Shown here in pieces: positions 60,040 to 64,000 of a stretch of DNA of 64,000 nucleotides (within the stretch, counting starts at the first letter, position 1; the number at the start of each line of letters is the position of its first letter). The position numbers and the translations under genes were made by a program. The notes under the pieces were generated by a model that was given only the letters and a program-made list of their open reading frames with translations, was not told the DNA's origin and made no database searches. The stretch is from Symbiodinium natans (Eukaryota > Sar > Dinophyceae > Suessiales > Symbiodiniaceae), in NCBI GenBank assembly GCA_905221605.1, contig CAJNDS010002546.1, forward strand, positions 1 to 64,000, given 5' to 3'.

Positions 60040-61690
60040 CGTTCTCTTTGGGTGGCTTGAAAGGGCATGGCCATTTAATTTTTTAAGGATTTTAAGCGTT
60101 TTAAAGGCCCTTAAAAGCCTTAAAATCCTTAAAGAATTAAATGGGGAGGGCCGAGCCATTTAATTTTTTAAGGATTTTAAGGCTTTTAAGAGGCTTTTAG
60201 AAACCTTAAAATCCTTAAACAATTAATTGGGGTGAGGCAGACCATTTAGTTTTTTAAGGATTTTAAGGTTTTTAAGGTTTTTAAAAAATTCAAATGGGTC
60301 CGGGGGGCCCGGGACCCCTATTCATTTAATTTTTTAAGGATTTTAAGGTTTTTAAAAGGCTTTTAAAGGCCTGAAAATCTTTTAAAAAGTCAAATGGGGA
60401 GGGTCCCGGGGCCCCCGGACCCAATTGAATTTTTTCAAAACCTTAAAAACCTTAAAGTCCTTAAACAATCAAATGGGGAGGGCCGAGCAATTTAATTTTT
60501 TAAGGATTTTAAGGCTTTTAAGAGGCTTTTAAAATTCTTAAAATCTTTAAAAAACTAATTGGGGTGAGGCAGACCATTTAGTTTTTTTTAAGGATTTTAA
60601 GGTTTTTAAGGTTTTTAAAAAATTCAAATGGGTCCGGGGGGCCCGGGACCCCTATTCATTTAATTTTTTCAGGATTTTAAGGTTTTTAAAAGGCTTTTAA
60701 AGGCCTTAAAATCTTTAAAAAGTCAAATGGGGAGGGTCCCGGGGCCCCCGGACCCAATTGAATTTTTTAGAAACCTTAAAAACCTTAAAATCCTTAAACA
60801 ATCAAATGGGGAGGGCCGAGCCATTTAATTTGTTTTAGGATTTTAAGGTTTTTAAGGTTTTTTAAAAAATTCAAATGGGTCCGGGGGGCCCGGGACCCCT
60901 ATTCATTTAATGTTTTAAGGATTTTAAGGTTTTTAAAAGGCTTTTAAAGGCCTTAAAATCTTTAAAAAGTCAAATGGGGAGGGTCCCGGGGCCCCCGGAC
61001 TCAATTGAATTTTTAAAAAAACCTTAAACACCTTAAAATCCTCAAAAAATCAAATGGGGAGGGCCGAGCCATTTAGTTTTTTAAGGATTTTAAGGTTTTT
61101 CAAAGGCTTTTAAAACCCTTAAAATCCTTAAAAAACTAAATGGCTCGGCCCTCCCCATTTAATTTTCTTAAAGGATTTTAAGGCTTTTAAGGTTTTTAAA
61201 AAATTCAATTGGGTCCGGGGGCCGCGGGGCCCTCCCCATTTGAATTTTTAAAGATTTTAAGTTTTTAAAAGGCTTTTAAAGCCCTTAAAATCCTTAAAAA
61301 ACTAATACGGGTGAGGCAGACCATTTAATGTTTTAAGGATTTTAAGGTTTTTACGGTTTTAAAGAATTCAAATGGGTCGGGAGGGGGGGGGGGGGGCGGG
61401 ACCCCTCCCCATTTGATTTTTAAAGATTTGAAGGTGTTTAAAGGTCTTCTAAAAACCTTAAAATCCTTAAAAAAAATAATTGGGGGGAGGCAAACCATTT
61501 AATTTTTTAAGATTTTAAGGTTTTTAAAAATCAAATGGGTCCGGGGGGGGGGGCCCGGGAACCCTCCCAATTTAATTGTTTTAAGGGTTTTAAGGTTTTT
61601 TGAAGGCCTTTTAAAAGCCTTAAACTGCTAAAAAAACTAATTGGGGTGGGAGGGGGGGGGCAGACCATTTAATTCCTTTCATGATTTTAA
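60040..61690. repeat. Tandem foldback array, about 331-bp higher-order unit
   Basis: GGGCCGAGCCATTTAATTTT anchors near 60145, 60478, 60809 and 61060; GGTCCGGGGGGCCCGGGACC near 60296, 60633 and 60879. Within each unit ATTTTTTAAGGATTTTAAGG faces CCTTAAAATCCTTAAA, so every unit can form several hairpins. Degenerates toward 61690 with G-runs. Non-coding. Confidence 0.85.
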
Positions 61691-61733
61691 GGTTTTTAAC
61701 AGTCTTTTAAACACCTCTTAAAATCATTCACGA

Positions 61734-61763
61734 TATATACATATATATATATATATATATACA
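61734..61763. repeat. TA microsatellite
   Basis: About 30 bp of alternating TA with two C interruptions. Confidence 0.9.
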
Positions 61764-61799
61764 TTTTTGTTTTTAACGGGCGGGACCTGTCTCCTATAT

Positions 61800-62160
61800 T
61801 TTGTTTACGCCCCCTTCCCCCCCCTCATCTCTTCTCATCCCCATCATCCCCCCCTCATCCCCCATCATCCCCCATCATCCCCCCTCATTCCCCATCATCC
61901 CCCATCATCCCCCCTCATTCCCCATCATCCCCCATCACCCCCCATCATCCCCCTCATCCCCCATCATCCCCCATCATCCCCATCATCCCATCATCTCCCA
62001 TCATCCCCCATCATCCCCCATCATCCCCCATCATCCCCCATCATCCCCATCATCCCCCATCATCCCCAGTCATCCCCCGTCATCCCCCATCATCCCCCAT
62101 CATCCCCCCCCATCATCCCCCATCATCCCCCATCATCCCCCATCATCCCCCATCATCCCG
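61800..62160. repeat. CATCATCCCC minisatellite
   Basis: Around 35 units of ATCATCCCCC or ATCATCCCC. Long Pro/Ser/His/Ile-rich frames through it are repeat translations. Confidence 0.95.
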
Positions 62161-62165
62161 CGGTG

Positions 62166-62460
62166 GCACTGCGACAACGAGTTCTACATTCTTCTCGGGC
62201 CGGCTTTGTTTGTTTCAATCAAACCCTCAAGCCTCAAAGCCGCCAGCTGCCCCAATGCAGCCGCAGGGCGCATGCAACGGGGCGCTGCAGCCCATGATGG
62301 CGGCGCCGCAGCCCATGCAAGCAAGAAGTGAAGGGTACGGCCGGCTGCCCCGACGTATTAGCCGTTTTCCCGGATTCAACAGCCCTCCGAGAGGAGCTTG
62401 TTGAAAGATCGGCGGCGCAGTGCTACGGCAATGGATGCAAGAAACCTCCACAGTAGGCGT
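62166..62460 (+). CDS. Possible exon, Gln/Pro/Met/Ala-rich
   Basis: The segment after CGCCAG reads PMQPQGACNGALQPMMAAPQ in one + frame, a low-complexity but protein-like stretch. The minus strand is open too. No firm junctions. Confidence 0.25.
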
Positions 62461-63200
62461 TACTGTTATTCCTGTTTTTAAATGAAATCCAAGGTCTAGT
62501 GAGGCTGTGAAAGGGAAGTAGTCGACATGTTGCACATTCGTCTGTTTGAGTACACGAATTTGACGGCACAGCCCGATGCCGATCTCCGTGTGCACGTCTT
62601 GTGATGAGAGGCCAAGCTTCCATCGCTACTACCCAACATACCCATCGCCACCTCAGCCTATACGCAAAATTCACATTAAGCTTAAAAAGATACGCCCCTA
62701 CGTTGCAACACTTGAGTTGAGATCGATGATCGCATAGCACTACCAGTCCCACGACCCGGCGATGCCAAGCATGACGCTTCCATTCTTTGCTGCAATGTGC
62801 TAGACTCCGGCACTGCCACTGCCGAACATTGTGCAAAAAAAGCGCCCGTCTATGGCACTGCACGGCTCAGATTCTGCTTGAAGTACACAGGAGAGCAAAG
62901 CAATGACGCAATGCTTAGACAGTCCATCATGGGCTCTGCTACCCTATTGGCCTGGGCACAAAACAGCTTTATACATGGCTCGAGGGATTGTTTCCATAGC
63001 TTTCACCTAGAAGCCCAAATGCCGTGCAGCAGAAAGAAGCTCAACAAGAAGCTCCTTCAGCACCTAAACCCTACTAAGCTTCAACAGCTAACCTTTCCTA
63101 AAGCCGTTCGAGAGGAGCATCCCACCAGAGACTGCGACCGGTGGCCGCGACTTCTTGTCGATCTTCACTTTGTCCTCCCTGGTGGGGCTCCTCAAAGGTT
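62461..63200 (+). other. Unique region with uncertain coding potential
   Basis: A + strand frame of about 137 codons (62797-63210) ends at a G|GTTTAGGG junction, like many exons in this window, and its 3' part (AVREEHPTRDCDRWPRLLVD) could be an exon. A minus-strand frame overlaps the left part. No family recognised. Confidence 0.3.
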
Positions 63201-63250
63201 TAGGGTTTAGGGTTTAGGGTTTAGGGTTTAGGGTTTAGGGTTTAGGGTTT
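63200..63250. repeat. TTTAGGG array
   Basis: Seven units directly after CTCAAAG. Confidence 0.95.
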
Positions 63251-63770
63251 GGTGTGCAGTGGTCCTCACGAGAACCCCCCCCCCTTCAAGGAATGGACCC
63301 TTCACTTTGAGAAATCCAGCTTAAGTGTTTTTTTGGAAATTCTAGGGATGAACCGTTCATGATTCGCTGATGGCTTGTGCTGTTTAGGGCTTACGGGCTT
63401 ACGGTTGGTTCAGGGTCGAACCAGGATCCATCGCTATGGATCATCGGTGTTAGGCTGAAGACTACTCCCCCCCCCCTCCATCTGCCACTGACCCAAACAA
63501 GTCTCGGGCTACGTCGCAAGGGCGGTCAAGCCCGACCTGCCTGTTAACGGTCATGTGCAGTCTTGCTTTGCGCGCTTAACAAAAAAATACTCCTTCGCAG
63601 GCAGCTGTTCATTCCCGGCGCCGAGATGACCCTGTGCATTGTAAAAGCGTGTTGCGTCACAACACCTTCGGACATGGCGGCTTGGCTGGTGCAGGGCTTC
63701 AACCCCGCAACCTAATCCGCCAACCCATTAGTTTTGTGAGCCTGCGAGCGCGATCCCTAAGCCCTGTCAC
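63251..63770. other. Unique spacer
   Basis: C-runs near 63276 and 63468; no array and no supported exon. A GCTTCAACCCCGCAACC stretch was examined as a tRNA arm and not accepted. Confidence 0.4.
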
Positions 63771-64000
63771 CTGGTAGTTGCCTCAAGGTCAACAAGACAA
63801 GACCAATTAACTGCCACGTTCCTGATTGATGTGGCTGGCACTACCGCTTGCAACTCAACCTCTACAAATACATCCTGCAAAGGTATTATGGCTTTCGGGT
63901 TTCCATGATGTATGTGGTGTGCCTGCGTCCGGACAACGGTGACGCACCTTTCATTGACCCTTCCCGATATGTCTCTGGACATTGCTTCACTTTTGCAGTC
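63771..64000 (-). CDS. Possible exon of a minus-strand gene, partial
   Basis: On the minus strand the frame is open from the window edge for about 76 codons, containing PLQDVFVEVELQAVVPATS, and reaches a good GT donor (CTACCAG|GTGACAG). It is the only candidate of any strength on the minus strand, and it extends beyond the window. Confidence 0.35.

Noticed and set aside
61767-62331. Two 176-codon Pro/Ser/His/Ile-rich frames
   Set aside because: Translations of the CATCATCCCC minisatellite in two frames; only the short non-repeat tail might be coding.
63690-63765. tRNA gene
   Set aside because: A GCTTCAACCCCGC stretch looks like a T-arm, but no acceptor stem, D-arm or anticodon stem could be paired around it.

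Overview
The window looks like nuclear DNA of a dinoflagellate, most likely a Symbiodinium-like alga (Symbiodiniaceae). The reasons are: Arabidopsis-type TTTAGGG/CCCTAAA repeats throughout, GC-rich micro-exons bounded by AG|G junctions with GT, GC and GA donors, an intronless ubiquitin-like/RCC1-repeat gene of a type abundant in these algae, and dense tandem and higher-order repeats. Bacterial-style operons, rRNA and convincing tRNA genes were not seen. The species call is inference.

Layout. Positions 1-9.9 kb are repeat-dominated: a 55-bp tandem array (1-378, again 3655-4165), a 54-bp tandem array (1186-1818), and several copies of a composite block in which pyrimidine-rich tracts flip into purine-rich tracts (about 1.8-3.65 kb and 5.56-9.65 kb). 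A frameshifted protein-coding remnant lies between them (4.43-5.53 kb). From 10.2 to about 58.8 kb, tens of short exon-like islands (24-121 nt) on the + strand are separated by introns packed with telomere-like arrays. Near 10.2-11.8 kb the islands encode a coiled-coil-like protein. From about 16.3 kb to 58.8 kb many encode single HEAT-type helix pairs. Reading phases carry across several consecutive islands (34.2-39.1 kb; 17.4-18.8 kb; 54.0-56.2 kb), which is the best evidence that they are real exons. I cannot tell from sequence alone whether this is one very long gene or several head-to-tail genes.

The most striking feature is polarity: after an exon comes a (TTTAGGG)n array, then a unique loop, then a (CCCTAAA)n array, then the acceptor AG of the next exon. 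Each such intron would carry complementary arms in its transcript. The donor often lies in the first repeat unit (G|GTTTAGGG), and CCCTAAA contains neither GT nor AG, so the array leaves the first downstream AG free to act as acceptor. An intact, intronless gene for a ubiquitin-like plus RCC1-repeat protein (41622-43028) sits between HEAT exons on the same strand.

Other landmarks are a 264-bp higher-order repeat (23.69-24.97 kb), a cluster of CCGCGGAAG palindromes (26.4-27.1 kb), several small foldback elements, a CCCTCAA array (40.6-41.1 kb), and a 331-bp foldback array (60.04-61.69 kb). The last 2 kb are mostly unique, with a possible minus-strand exon running off the right edge. All exon calls come from reading by eye and need transcript support.
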